From Vanilla planifolia (Eukaryota; Streptophyta; Magnoliopsida; Asparagales; Orchidaceae), in contig CM043870.1 of the NCBI GenBank assembly GCA_023846275.1, forward strand, positions 12,037,527 through 12,101,526: a stretch of DNA of 64,000 nucleotides. The letters run 5' to 3'. Made by a program: the position numbers and the translations under genes. A model generated the notes under the pieces. That model saw only the letters and a list, made by a program, of their open reading frames with translations, ran no database searches and was not told the origin of the DNA. Every line of letters begins with the position of its first letter. Within the stretch, counting starts at the first letter, position 1. Shown piece by piece: positions 11,357 through 24,281 of the stretch.

Positions 11357-14300
11357 GCGTTCGGCGAAACCGAAACCTTTCGCCGGCGAAATTCGAGACC
11401 TCCGGCGTCTCCCGCCTGCCAAATCAACCCCTCTCGATCTCCGTCGCTCACCGAAAAAGAAACCCTTACACAACCCCGAAGACGAAGCAAATTTTTTTCT
11501 TACCTTGCGTATCTTCGCCGGCCGTCACTGTTGCAGGCCGGAAATTCCTCGAAGAGTACGGCGGCGACTGCCAAAATCTCGCCCCTAAGGAATTCTCGCC
11601 GCAGTCACTGTTGAAGAACCTCGCACTCCAGAATCTCTCCTTGCAGCTGCATGCAATCGAATTTTCGCAAACGTAATTCACCCGATTAGCATTTATAAAC
11701 GCTGCAGATACGTGTCAACAATCCCTAAGCAACGGCCAGGTGGTTCGTAAAACAGCTCTTTTGCATAAAACCCTTTATAAATTTTATATTTGTAAATATA
11801 TCCTCCGCCAATCGGATTTGAACTAAACTGACATTTAAAATTTACAGATTTATCCTCTACGTTACAAATTTATCCCAAATCTTTAAAAATTCATAACTTA
11901 TGCATTAGAGCTTCGAAAATTACAAATTAAACATCGTTGGATTCGTCTCACAGAGCTCTTTCTATAAAAAATATAAAAATACAAATAAGAGAAAACTAGG
12001 GCTGTTACAAGATGGCTTAAAGTGGGTGATAAGAATACAAAATTCTTTCATACTTTGGTTAAGGATAAAAATACTAAGCTCAAAATCAACAGCATTAAAG
12101 ATTCAAATGAGAAAATCTTAACTAAATAGAAGGAAATACAATATGCAATAATACAACATTTTCAAAAATTTCTCTCCTTCAAAAAGGATACTTTTATTAA
12201 GGAATTTCTTGATAATAAACTAGATTTTATATCTAAGGAAGAAGATAGTTGGCATGTGAAACATGTCACAATGGAAGAGATCAAAATAGTGGTATTTTAA
12301 GTGGACAAAGATAAGGCACTAGGACCAAACAGTTTCAATGGTCATTTTTTCACAAAATGTTGATGCATTATTGCTCAAGACATGCTTGATGCTACCAAGA
12401 ATTTCATAGCTAGTGATTCTATTCCCAAAGATATTGTAAGCACAAATTTGGTGTTGATTCTTAAGAATACAAATCCTAGAACATTTAAAAGCTTCAAGCA
12501 AATTTGTTTATGCAATTTTATTAAAAACATAGTTTGTAAGCTATTTGAAAACTGGATGAACACTTTGTTGCATAAAATTATATCTCCTGAACAAGATGAT
12601 TTTATTAAAAACAAAGAGATTGCATATAACATTCTTCTTATTTGGAAACTAATAAGCTCCTTTAATAAAAATGGTAGAAGTAGAAATTGCATCCTCAAGT
12701 GATCCTAAAAAATGTATTTGAAAGCTTGTCATGATAATTCTTATTTCAAGCACTAGACAAGTCTAAATTCTCAAAGCAATTTATCAAATTGATTAGGAAC
12801 ATCATAGATAGATCATGATTATTCATTATTACTAATGGAAATCCTATTGGACTTTTCTAATCATCAAGGAGACTTAAATAAGGTAACCCCATCTTTCTTT
12901 TATTATTTATATTGTCTATGGAGGTTTTCAATAGGGCTTTAAATAATTTATTCACCAACAATAAATCTCTACATTATATGCTACTTAATGGATGCCCATT
13001 GACTTCATATCTTAGCTATGTTGATGACATAATTATATTTACTAGAGGTGACCTGAGATTGATATCCATTATTAACAAATTTCTAAAGAAGTTTCAAGAT
13101 GCACCAGGTTTTCTAATAAATGCATAGAAGAGTAAGTTCTATATTAATAGGAAAATAAAGTCAACATCAATCAAAACGATAGGCAAGGTCATTGGTTTCT
13201 AGCATGTTTCATTTTCTATAACATAAATAAGTTGCCATTCATTCATTGGTAAGAAAAAACCATTTACTTCTAAAACAATCTAGATAAATTAACAAATAAG
13301 ATGATTAGCTAAAAAAAGAAACTATTATCCATGGTTAAAAGATTAATACTTGTGAGATATGTCTTAACATCTATCCCAACATTTACACTTCTAATAATAC
13401 ACCCCAAATACAAATCTTAGATAGAGTGGAAAAGGTAATGAATCATCCCCTATGGGGTGAGGTTGACAACTCACACAAACATCTTTGAGTTGATTAGGCT
13501 AAAATGTGTGCTACTATGGATGAAATGGATTAGGACTAAAAACATTAAAGAATATCATGAGTGTGTTTTTTGCAATGTTGAATTAAAAGCTCCTACTTGG
13601 TTAATCACTTTGGGATAAATTTATGAAAGATAATACTTAATGGTAATAGATACTTAGAAGTGCACGAATGGAACAAGGAACCTAGTATTAGAGAACTCAT
13701 TCATTTACACTAAGTTAAGTTCATTTTTCTGGATTTATGGATGAGAAATTTAGCCTACAACCTACATGGAATATCATCAAGAGCAAGTTTCTTATCTTGA
13801 AATCTAAAAAGATGATCTAGAATTTAAATTATATTATCTAACTTTTAATGTTGCTATGGAGAATATTAAACAAGCTCCTACCTTTCCTTAAATAGCTACA
13901 CTGACTTAATATCTAGTTGGTGTCCAAATGCCCTCACTATCATAATGAGGACTCCTTAGACCGAAAGGTTTTTCACTATGATCTAACAAAGAATGTGTGA
14001 TCTTTCTTTGCCAATGCATTAGTAATTCAACAAGTGAAGTCATATAGCATTCATGGCTCAATAAATTATTGAGAACATAATAAGACATGAAGTGTTTGAG
14101 ATTTTGTCTCTATTAATATGTTGAGGAATCTAGAAGACAATAATTATTGAAGCGTATGAGAAAACTAATCAATCAGATATGATCATTACCAATGTCATCA
14201 ATAGTTGTTACATCATATTCAAATATTTTTCTCTAGTGTAAACTATTAAAGTAGACATGCTCTTAATACATTTGGGTCTGGTTACCCCACCTAGGAAAAT

Positions 14301-14850
14301 GAGATTTAAAGCATGCAAACTAGTTAATTAGAGATTGCTACCTAACAACAAAGTGAAGCCCAATGTCCATGGAAGTTACAAGAAGCAAAGATTTACAATT
14401 GGAGGAATCATTCAAGATTACAAAGGTAATATAATAAAAACATTTGCATTTTTAGTTGGAAAATGCTCTATTATGGAAACAATTATGGCTATTATCATCA
14501 AAGGTTAGGATGTGTGCAAAAGTAATAACATTACTATGGTTATGATTGAACTAGATTACATCACATTACTTCAAATAATCTAATGGAGCCTAAAACAATA
14601 TTGGAAACTTGTTGTAGGAATAAGACAATTCAAAAAAGAGTTTGAAGCAACTTCAGTGCATTAGCAATTCCTTTTCAAAGAGCATAACACAGTAACAAGA
14701 ACAATCGCAAAGATGGTTGATCAATTAAATAATAAACAAATGTCATACTTTTGTTCCATGTTGCTATAGGGCCTTAATGAACATGGAAAAAGATTACCTT
14801 CCTTATATTCAAACATCATACAAAGTATAAAGTCTAATTATTCTAGGTTA

Positions 14851-16055
14851 GAAATGACATGATGCTAAATTTCAAAAGTTTTGGTGCCACTATTGAAACA
14901 ACAAACAAAATGACCAATCAAATCATATCAGACAACATTTTAATTTCTCCCATGTCTTAAAAAAGTTGAATTATTGACTTCATTGGACTAATAGTGTCTA
15001 TGACTATTTTATGATGTATGAGCCTAAAGAAGTATTGTTCACAATGGTGCATACTTATTGATCTACCTACCCCCCCTAAACAAACAAATGTGTTCACATA
15101 TAACTAATTGGGTAATATAGCACATCAAATTGGTACAATCTATGGTCATTTCTTGATGATAGAGCCAGCAGAGCACAATTCAACAAGTTGCATGCTTGGA
15201 CAAAGATGATTATTGATTTGTTTTACTATGAAGTGGGGTTGAAACCATTCACTTTCTATATTCAACAATGCTTCATGATCTACTTGCCCTATGGATCAGA
15301 CAAAGGCATTCACATATAAAAGATTTAACATTATCTCATTGATTTGTCACCTCATTCAAATTTTTTAGTAGAAAATCAAATATTTCTTCATCCAATAAAT
15401 TGATTACATACTATCCCATAGTGTATGATATTTCCTTTCTCACAACTCAGTAGTACATATAAAGATAAAAATGTTGAACATTTGTGTCTAATCAAAATCA
15501 CATCTAGAGATGAAAATTTTAAATGGTTGATGATGTTGTGAAGACGTCGTCTTAGGACGGTGCCATTGATACCCTCTATTCATGATGTTATGATGCCACA
15601 TCCAAGTGGACAATTCCCACAAGTGTTCGTACTTAGTTGATTAAATTGACTGTATTAATGTGACTTTTTAAAAGAATGAACAATATTTATTCATTACTTT
15701 GTGACAAAGTGTGCATAGTTTCATTCTAAGTCATTGACATATTAACATGAAAGGAAATTCCTATGAACAATTCCTCTTTCATCTATTCTTTTTAACTACG
15801 ACTATTGACCTTGGTATAATATATTAAATTAACAATGCATACCAGTTCAAAAATTGTATGAGTATGATGTTGACTATCTTGTTGAACAAACTAAAAATCT
15901 ATTAAATTCTGAATCTATGTTTAAACACCATCACAGAGTGACTCTTGTATAATTAGATTACAAACTTTACATTAAGTATGTAGATAACTATTACCTAAGT
16001 TTCAAAATAAAATCAAAGCTCTAATATGTTTAAGAAGTTGATGAGAGTTTCACTT
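14851..16055. other. Unassigned stretch between LINE and small LTR element
   Basis: No gene is seen. Two similar segments (about 15050-15115 and 15260-15340) share CTAC..CC and CACATATAA wording and may be a decayed duplication. AAGACGTCGTCTT at about 15543-15555 is a 13-bp palindrome. Part may be the 3' end of the plus-strand LINE. Confidence 0.3.
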
Positions 16056-16060
16056 ATGTG

Positions 16061-16517
16061 TGATGTAAAATATGAACATAAAGATCATAAAGTACATGAA
16101 AACTAAGTATAATCTGAACTTAAATTGCATAAAAAAAAGTTGTTTATAATAGGACCATCACATGATTCTTGATAAGAAAAGCTAGTCATGGGCTAATCAA
16201 GGAGAAATAAATTATGCAATCATGAAATATATTAACTCAACTTTTTTTAATCTTAAGTTTCTAAAATAATTAAGTAACTAAAGGTATAAAGTCAAAGTAG
16301 TGATAGGAGGCACATAGTAGGTGATCATGATACATGGTACATGTGAAGTGGTACATTATGAGAGTGTCAAAAATATTAAAAGATATAGATAAAAGTTTTT
16401 GAAAAGTAGATAAAAAACATACTTTTATAGAGGTTCCTTAGGCATATTTTTATTTTACTTAACCAAAGTAATTACTTCATTCTATCTCATCAACCAATCT
16501 CTTCTTTTACTATATCA
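16061..16517 (+). repeat. 5' LTR of the small LTR element
   Basis: It aligns by eye with 17205-17900, for example TAGTCATGGGCTAATCAAG against TAGTCATAGGCTAATCAAG. It is shorter than the 3' copy and ends at TATATCA, two bases before the primer site. Confidence 0.88.
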
Positions 16518-17204
16518 TTTGGTATCAAAGCTCAACATAATAGTGAATAAAAGACTATGATGTTCAAGATATTATTGGTATTTAAATGCATTTTTTTATC
16601 ATTTTGATAATGATGTTTTTTCTTAATGTTTTTCTTAAGTAAATGATAGTAATAGTAACAAGAAAAAAAAAACAAATTAAAAGTTTGACAAATTTAGTGC
16701 AAAACTTGTTTCATGTGACAAATCAATGGTGAGAAGAAATGCAAGAACAATTACAAACTTTTAAGTTTGAAATAAAAAATCAATTCTAAAATTATAGAAA
16801 TGTCCTACAAACTCATGTTTAGAACTCTCTAATCTTATATTAAAGATATTCAACAAATTAAAGAGGTTTAATCCAATTAGAGGTGAGGTGATGCAAATGT
16901 TTTTAAATTTCCTAATGATATGTCTATTGTCCTAGTGTTCAAAACTAAAGATGACTAACCACACAAAGAAAATTTTAAATATGAAAATTTGCTAGTTAAT
17001 AGTTATATAGGTGGTTCAAGGAAATAGTTGTCATTGACCTTAACATTAACATTTTTGAAGAAGGTGGTGTTCTCATTAATGAGATTACTAACTTTGATCG
17101 TGCAAACGAATCTATTGAAATATGGATGAATAAACCACCCATTGAAGATATATAACCCACAAAGTATGAACTCTATAGTGCAGAGTTTGCTTTGGTAAGG
17201 AGGA

Positions 17205-17900
17205 ATGATGTAAAGTAAGAACAAGCATTTAAACATGAATAAAAATATCATAAGATGCATGACAAGAAAATATAATTTAAGCTTAAATTACATAAAATAA
17301 AGTATTTATCATAGTCCCATCACATAATATGTGATAATGACAGCTAGTCATAGGCTAATCAAGAAACAAATAAATTAAGTAATCATGAAATGTATCAATT
17401 CAATTTTATTTTCAATATAAAATAAATTTTCTAGAGTAGTTAAATAACTAAAAATATGTAGTCAAAGTGGTGATAGGTGTTTAATGATACGTGACACATA
17501 TTATGTGATATATTATTAAAAATGTTAATAATTTTTAAAGATATAAATGAAAGTCTTTAAGAAGTAATTAAGAAGTATGCCTTTGTAATAAAGAATTATA
17601 TAAGCATTAAAGTCTTTAAGAAGTAGGTTGGGAGATTACTTTTGTATTAAATAATTTCCTATAATCTCCTATTTAAAAACCTCTAATAATGGCAAAATAG
17701 TTGTCACTAAAGAAAGTACATTATTTGGTGGCTTGATGACCTTCTTAAATCACTTTGGTAAGTGAATCATTACTTTCTTCCTTATACTCTCAACTCTATT
17801 TTTTCCTCATTTAAATGCTTTTGTCATACTTTTCATTCTATTTAACCTAAGAATTTATTCTATTCCATCCCAAGGCTCAATTCTCTCTCTTGCTACATCA
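17205..17900 (+). repeat. 3' LTR of the small LTR element
   Basis: It begins TGATGTAAAG right after the purine tract and ends TGCTACATCA right before the ATGTG duplication. It is the fuller of the two LTRs and aligns over most of its length with the outer LTRs of the 42.8-45.8 kb array. Confidence 0.9.
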
Positions 17901-17905
17901 ATGTG

Positions 17906-19348
17906 ACTCTTTTTTTAATTTTGTGATAGATTTAATAAGGGAATGAGCATCTTGTTTGCTTCATTTGCTTGAAGTTTCAAAGATAAAAATGTCCATTATG
18001 TTATTTTGAATTTTATGGATGATTTTTTCTATGCTCTGATATGTTTTATGTGTAGCTATAATCTTTCCAGATGCTTCCATGCAAACCATCTCAATAATTT
18101 ATTGTATAATATTATGCTCCATACTCCAGTACATCAATTTTATAATGCTAAAACAAAAATTAAACATATTATTTCAACAAAAGCATGGATAAGTGAATGT
18201 TGATGATCTCTTATGATAGTTTCAACAAATGTGGCATTGAATATTGTTCATGCATGAATGTTAATTTTAACTTCATTGATTGAATATGAATCTAATAAAT
18301 CTCTTTTCGATGCATTTCACATTCATTTAGGATAGCTTGTAATGAAGCACCTGAAAGAATTAAGATATTAAGAGTTTATGTTGAATATGATACCTAGCAC
18401 TGAAGCTTTCATTTCTTTGTATAATCTTTTGTTTCTATCCTTTTAGATTTTTCAACATATTAAGAAAGGAATGCATTGTATTACTTCATGATAAGTTGGA
18501 CTAACTAATGTAGCCTTCCACCATTTGTCGAGAAGAGAAATGAATGTTTGATTCACTCAAATTTTAACTTCAAGAGCTTAGGCATAGAAGTTTTAGAATT
18601 CCTGAGTGAGTTAATAATCTAAAAATGTGTGGTTAATGGTGTCCTTATAGTGTAATGAGGATATTTGGAAGGTAAGTGATTGTTTGGATTATTTTAAATA
18701 ATCTAAAAAAGTAACAAATTGCTGAAAATCTAACAAAGAAGCTTAAAATATTAGTTGAGTATTTTTCATCCCAAATCCTCGTCCAAGTCTTGTTCACAAA
18801 AGCTTTTCTCCTAATAATATTCCATGTTGATTTTAGGCTAAATTCTCCATCTTAACTTGCTTTTTAGTATGTTCTACCAATTACCATTGATCTAAATGTC
18901 AGGCTTGTTATTAAAAATCCAATCCTTTCTAAGCTTTTAAAAGTGACTAATTTTTTAGCCATGTGAATGTAGTGTTATAATTTTAACCTTATATATTCAA
19001 CCCAAGAGACTACTCATATAGCAATTTCCAATTTCTTTTCATTGAGTAAGCAATATGATTTCATTTAGGTTCTTAATACATAATCCATATTTTAATAAGA
19101 GCACAAAGCTTATCATATTTCCTCTAATGATGTTTGTGAGTATCCTTAAAATTTCACCATGAGAAGTATTCATGATTTACTCCAATCTATTTATAACTTG
19201 CTTTGAGGGGTTCATTATTATCAGAACATAAAAAGGCATTGAATTGAACAAATGCTCGACTAAAATCAGCTTTTCACCTGTTAACTTTACTTCTATCTTA
19301 ATACTTTGGTTGTATATTTCCAATCAGCTACTAAAATTATTTGGACCT
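17906..19348 (-). mobile_element. Decayed L1-type LINE (RT C-terminus, zinc-finger region, RNase H tail)
   Basis: On the minus strand, from high to low coordinate: KLILVEHLFNSMPFYVL and MNPSKQVINRLE near 19200-19280 match the plant L1 RT C-terminal region. GLCIKNLNEI follows near 19080, then a WWKATLV segment and a KDRNKR-type element at about 18430-18520, and finally a probable RNase H tail near 17940-18240. Upstream RT, endonuclease and ORF1 are absent, and the copy stops where the LTR element at 19354 begins. There are multiple stops and frame changes. The RNase H call is the weakest part. Confidence 0.75.
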
Positions 19349-19353
19349 CTTTC

Positions 19354-22300
19354 TAAAGTGTGATTCAATAAGATGAGACTAGATTACTTAGCATAAAATT
19401 TTTCTTTAGAAAATATTTAAACAAAAAATTATTTAAAATAATTTTTAATAATCTCGAGAAGTCTCAAAAGATGATTTTGTGCAAATATTAATTTTATTTT
19501 ACAACACACTCATTTTTTAAATAATAAGTTTTTATTCAAATTATTAAATAAAAAAATCAACATAAAATAAAAATATACACCAACAATATTTAGTTGGCTC
19601 AACTTAAAATCAAGCATATATCCATCACTAGATAAAATCTAACAAAATCAATATAAGCTTTCGTCAAAAAAAAGTAGGCTAATCCCTTACAATAACGAAA
19701 CAAAACATGCAACTATGTTCTTATAAAAAAAATAAAATTGGAAATAAAAAAATAATAATTCAATGACAAAATCAAAATTAATACAAATAAAAGTCATATG
19801 CTTGATAAAATGTTTAATAAGGCAATCGTTTTAACCAAATTAATTAAGAATAAAAAAATTGAGAAATTACATGATCAAATGATTTAATCTTAGTATTTTT
19901 CCAAGAAAATGAAATTTAATTTTTATTTTATAATAATGATGTCAATCAAACTTAATATTCTAATCAAAATAAAAATTAAATACCTAAAATTATACTCCAA
20001 ATAAATCTCTTGATAACCTATCACTCCAACCAAGATAATCTTTTAAGCATTTAAGCTTTGCTCCTCCTCTTATATAAGTTCTCTAATGAATACGAGCATC
20101 GACTATCTAAAACCTAAAAATTGATCAAATAAATTTATTAGAAATACTTGAAGTTTGCTATTATAAAACAAAACACCATGACTAGAGATCAATAATACAA
20201 TAATCTTTGACTTTTGATGACAACAAAATTGTTAATGAAATTGGAAAAAAACATAAACTAATTATAAAGGAAATATGTAAAATAATTAAAGATGTGCTCT
20301 CCAATATGATATCATATATAGATCAATGCTTCTTTATAATTTATGCTTATTTCTTTTAATTTCTATTCTCTTGCCCATTTTATTATCTCCCAAAAAGATT
20401 TAATACTACTAAACTCGATCCAAGTTTTGTAAATTTTTCACAACCTAAGGGTGTTTTAAAATATAAGTAAGCTCATTTTGTTCAAATTAAACTTTTATCT
20501 AATGATCTAGTGGTCGACCCCCCCCCCCCCCCACCCCCACATAATTTTTTTCAAATTGATTTAATTCTTTTTTCATATCTATTTCCCAAAAAAAAACATT
20601 TTTTAAAAAAATATTTTATTAAGATTGACTTAAAATTTACTACAAAAGCTTAATAACTCCTATAAGATCAAGTTATTTAGGATGATCCTTAATATGTTTT
20701 GAAGTTTTAAGATTTTTTTCAACTATTTGTTTTCTTATTTATTTCATTTGAATCTTATCAACTTAATTTCTTAAATCCTATTTTCTTATTTTTATGTATA
20801 TATTATTGTCTTTAGTTGAAATTGATTGATCAAGGTTTACATGTACGCTACTTGATTTTAAATTTTAGAGTTAAAAATCCAAACTATTTTGGATATGGCA
20901 AATTTAAGAATAGATGGACTATTATTTGCCCTCAATACCCATGGATAAGTAAGAAATATAGAATAAATATTAGCTTTAATCCTATGAGCATGTAAAGTAT
21001 GACTAGGTTACATGTAATAATGACATGCAAGTTTATTATTATAAACAGGTAAAATATCGATATGCCCATGCATATTAGATCTTTTAACATGTGTAATAAA
21101 AACTTCTTTATAAGTTAGTTTTACATTTTAAAATGACTAAGCAGAGTACAAAGATTTAAAATTATTAAATTATTTAACTAAGATGCATACACATTAACTT
21201 TTTGTATTAAATTATCATTAGTCCTTTTCATATTCTCTAAATATGTGTCAATCTTATTTTATTTTAATCACAAAGACTTACATATTCAAAATTTTTCTCT
21301 TTCATTTTTTTATATTCTTTGAACAAAATTTTATATTTATTACAAACATAAAGTAACTATTAAGTCAAATGTTTTTGGAGTAATTTACTTCTTTCTCACT
21401 TGAAGATGCATTCTCTTCTTTTTCTACATCTTTACAATTATGTAAAAGAGTATTCCATTATTATCTTCCTTTTCACTTGTTCTATGACTCACTCAAAGCT
21501 ATTCTAATGCCTTCTTCTTCTTCTTATTCTTTATTTCATTCTTCTTAAATAATCCTTTATAAGTTATCTCTAACTCATGACAAATTTCATAAACTATTTA
21601 TAAACTCATAATTTTATTAAATTTAATAATATTTAAATTATAATATAAAATATTTATAATTTTATTATTTAATTATACTTTATATTTTTATTTTTTATTC
21701 ATTTAACTAAATAGTTTAAGAACAAAAATATCTTGTGATTTTTTTTATAGGAAAAATAAAAGGAGTTTGTCTTAGTTCCCACATTTATTTAACAATTTAT
21801 TTTAAATAAGTAGCCATCTTAGTCTTCCACTAGTGATAATAATCATTATAAAAAAGAGATAGCTTATTAGAATATGCTCTTTTATTCAAACTAACTAAAG
21901 CATCAATTTGAGCCTTGGATCTCCTAGGAAATTTCTTCTCACAAGAAAGGGATTTTACTCTAATACCAATTGAAGTGTGGTTTAATAAGAGAAAAATAAA
22001 TATTAAGAATAAAAATTTTAATTCCTTAAAAAATATTTAAATAAAATATTTTAAAGTAATTTTTAATAAACTTGAGCATGTTTCTAAAAATAATTTTATA
22101 CAAATGTTAATTTTATTTTAAAATATAATAATTTTATTTTAATAATATTTTTTATGAAAATTATAAAATTAAAAACAAATAAAAAAGTAAAAAATTAAAA
22201 AATATTCAACAATAATATTTTGATAATTTAGCTTAAAATCAAGGCTATGTCTATCACTAATAAAAACTAGACAAAAATATAAAATAATCACATAAATATT

Positions 22301-22530
22301 TCATGAAAAATTGATAGTCAAAACCCTCACAACAATGAAACAAAAGTAATATTCTACTATATTATTGCAATAAAATAAAATTATCAATAGAATAAAATAA
22401 TTTGATGACATAAAATTAAAATTAATATAAACAAAAATCTTATGTTTAATGAAATATTTAATGAGATAAAATGTTTTAATTAAATCAATTAAGAATAAAG
22501 ATAATTAAGAACTTGGTTGATTTAAGAAAA
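19354..22530 (-). mobile_element. LTR retrotransposon fossil, second family, no recognisable pol
   Basis: Direct repeats of about 0.5 kb lie at about 19354-19875 and 21971-22530. Next to the upper copy, the minus strand reads TTGGTATTAGAG (21959-21970), an initiator tRNA-Met primer site directly after the LTR end ...CACTTCA. That makes the upper copy the 5' LTR and the lower copy the 3' LTR. The internal part is about 2.1 kb and has no domain I can recognise. Outer ends are approximate and I found no clean target duplication. It is old and broken. It abuts the LINE at 17.9-19.35 kb and probably cut into it. Confidence 0.7.
20518..20538 (+). repeat. Poly-C tract
   Basis: Fifteen consecutive C, then A and five more C, inside the internal part of the minus-strand LTR element. 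It is the only long C run in the window and could also be a sequencing or assembly weak point. Confidence 0.9.
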
Positions 22531-23049
22531 AGTAATTAAGAATTTGATGACTAAAAGACATAACATATGGAAGTGATAATGAACACCAACTGCTTATGAC
22601 ATGGACTTAAAAATTTTCTTCCAATTTAATCAAGATTTTATCAAAAATTTATCATTTACTTTTGTTAAAAAATTCTTCATTTTATAGACATTTTTGAAAT
22701 GCTAAAAGCACTTACCAAACTCACTAATTAGACATTATTAGTAAAAAAAATTTAATTAAAACTTAAAATTATTTAAATAAACATTATAATGGCTCACAAA
22801 TAATTACTAAATTAGCCATTATGCAAGCATTGTATGATCAAAATTATTTTGGATTATTCGATCGCAAAAACTATGGGATCAAATGATTAAGATTAGACTC
22901 TTACTTTTTTGAAATTAGGATTTCATCTAGACCATTAAACCTGAATCATTATTTGATGATTAGATTTATATCTTACATGCATATTAAATGCAGACCGTGC
23001 CATTGCATAATTTGCAATCAAATGACAAATCTAATTAGGTGTTTTTATA
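22531..23049. other. Unassigned AT-rich stretch
   Basis: No motif is seen. It lies between the LTR element and the second long copia-type LTR, and its upper part may be an unrecognised extension of that LTR. Confidence 0.3.
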
Positions 23050-24281
23050 ATCTTATTAGAATGAAGCTAATTAGATGTAGAAACTTAGATCTCACGAACT
23101 TCTCATAAGTTGCAACAATAAGTTTTTAGTAGAAAAACAATTCTATGCAAATAGTTTAAGCTTATGTTATGTATAATAAGGCAAAGGTTACTTATTAAAC
23201 ATTCTTAAAGTCTTATGATGCCCTTGCTAGATGGTCAAGGTCTACTTAAGCTTTTTCTGATCTCCCTCAACATTAAATTGAAGATTTGGAATGCTTGAGG
23301 ACCTAAAAACATCCAAAAAAAGTTCAATTAAATTAGTTGTTGAGACTTGTTAGACAGTCTTATTGTGTGATCAGACACTCTGAAATTCATACTTTATCTT
23401 GTCAAAGTTCAACAAATTATCCATTAAATGATGTGATGAGCTTTTGATAAAGGCTTTTTTTCCTTAAACTATCAAATTGTCCATCAAAACATATAATAAG
23501 CTTTTAATAAAAACTCATGTTCATTCTTGTTTTTTATAAAATTCTATTAAGTAGTATGACCAATTATGGAAACACTATTAAATTGATTATTAGATGCTTA
23601 TTAGATGATCTAATGGACATATAACAAAAACATGAATTTGTGATCAGTTTATCATCCTATTAGACTAAAACCTATGATGATCCAATTTGCATCAAATTGA
23701 TCATTATGCTCATTATTAGATAGTCTAATGGAACCATTGATAACCAAACCAAAAATGTTAATTAGTAGATCCTTGTGCTTATGAGTTTATTATTCATCAA
23801 ACAATAACAGAAGATTGATCAGATGGTCTAATGGGTCTATCAAGCAAAGTCCTTTTACTAATTTAAAATTGAGATTTTTGTGAGGTTTTTCAAGGTTTAG
23901 ACCTTCAAATGTGTGAGACTCATGAAAACTTTGTGCATATTGTGATTTTCAAAGAAATGTCAAAATTAATTTTTTTATCCTTGAAAATTATGAAGGTATC
24001 TATACAATTAAGCTAACATGCTAAATCAATTTGCATATAATTCTAACAATCATCATACCCCCAATTGACTTTTATCTTCGATCTTGAACTTTGCTATGTT
24101 GCTTCCAAAGCTTTGATTTATAAATCCATCATCATTTTTAAGAAGTTTGAGCTTCAATGGATCTTTATGGTCACATATCTTAATGATTTTATATATTTAC
24201 TTTGATGATGATTAGTACTCATTTAATTGAATTATTATCATAAAATTATGCTTGAATCATCTTAGCCTAATGAGACTAACA
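23050..24281 (-). repeat. Long copia-type LTR, copy 2
   Basis: It aligns by eye with 6.8-7.95 kb over most of its length, for example TTAAAATTGAGATTTTTGTG against TTAAAATTTAGATTTTTGTG, and ends at GACTAACA near 24281. It contains several 'agat.gtctaatgg' subrepeats, including ATTAGATGATCTAAT at 23600-23614. The 3' portion of the LTR (low-coordinate side) was not recognised, so the copy may be partial. Confidence 0.65.

Larger units (their letters stand above)
9794..12009 (+). mobile_element. Solo LTR, 2216 bp, with perfect 5-bp target duplication
   Basis: It starts TGTCAAGCCCCC and ends GGGCTGTTACA, the TG...CA termini of an LTR. It is flanked by AGATG at 9789-9793 and AGATG at 12010-12014. 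Removing it restores the LINE linker reading (...KKDSTR / WLKVGDKNTKFF), so the insertion point is exact. No internal region, primer site or second LTR is present, so it is a solo LTR left by recombination. The sequence style (TGTCA... to ...TGTTACA, tandem subrepeats, length) resembles plant Ty3-type LTRs; that family call is inference. It is younger than the LINE it interrupts. Confidence 0.88.
8400..14850 (+). mobile_element. Decayed L1-type LINE with endonuclease, RT and RNase H, interrupted by a solo LTR
   Basis: Plus-strand domains appear in the expected order. At about 8430-8480 a stretch resembles the start of plant LINE ORF1 (compare SFAEVVG in the intact LINE at 60.7 kb). Endonuclease C-terminal motifs are FTWDGKW, then KRLDS at about 9330 and GSDHS at about 9405. 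After a 2.2-kb insertion the ORF2 linker resumes with WLKVGDKNTKFFH at 12013. RT sequence follows, with the active-site box YVDDIIIFTRGD at 13017. An RNase H-like RVT_3 domain (KVKPNVHGS, GGIIQDYKGN) spans about 14345-14760. Without the insertion it is about 4.2 kb, so most of ORF1 is missing. It has many stops and frame changes and is old. Confidence 0.85.
16061..17900 (+). mobile_element. Complete small non-autonomous LTR element (TRIM/LARD-like), 1840 bp
   Basis: LTRs lie at 16061-16517 and 17205-17900, both beginning TGATGTAA and ending (A)TCA. The primer-binding site TGGTATCAAAGC at 16520-16531 fits initiator tRNA-Met. A purine tract GGTAAGGAGGAA lies directly before the second LTR. A perfect 5-bp target duplication ATGTG lies at 16056-16060 and 17901-17905. 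The internal region is only about 690 bp and has no pol domain, so it would depend on another element's enzymes. The LTRs differ in length and are well diverged, so the insertion is old. The same family forms the array at 42.8-45.8 kb. Confidence 0.9.

Noticed and set aside
11097-11681. Several overlapping open frames on both strands (60-130 codons)
   Set aside because: They lie in the GC-rich minisatellite and CT tract of the solo LTR; high GC makes stop codons rare. The peptides are repeats of arginine, alanine and serine with no domain.
12319-12698. Minus-strand frames
   Set aside because: They are opposite the clear plus-strand LINE reverse transcriptase.
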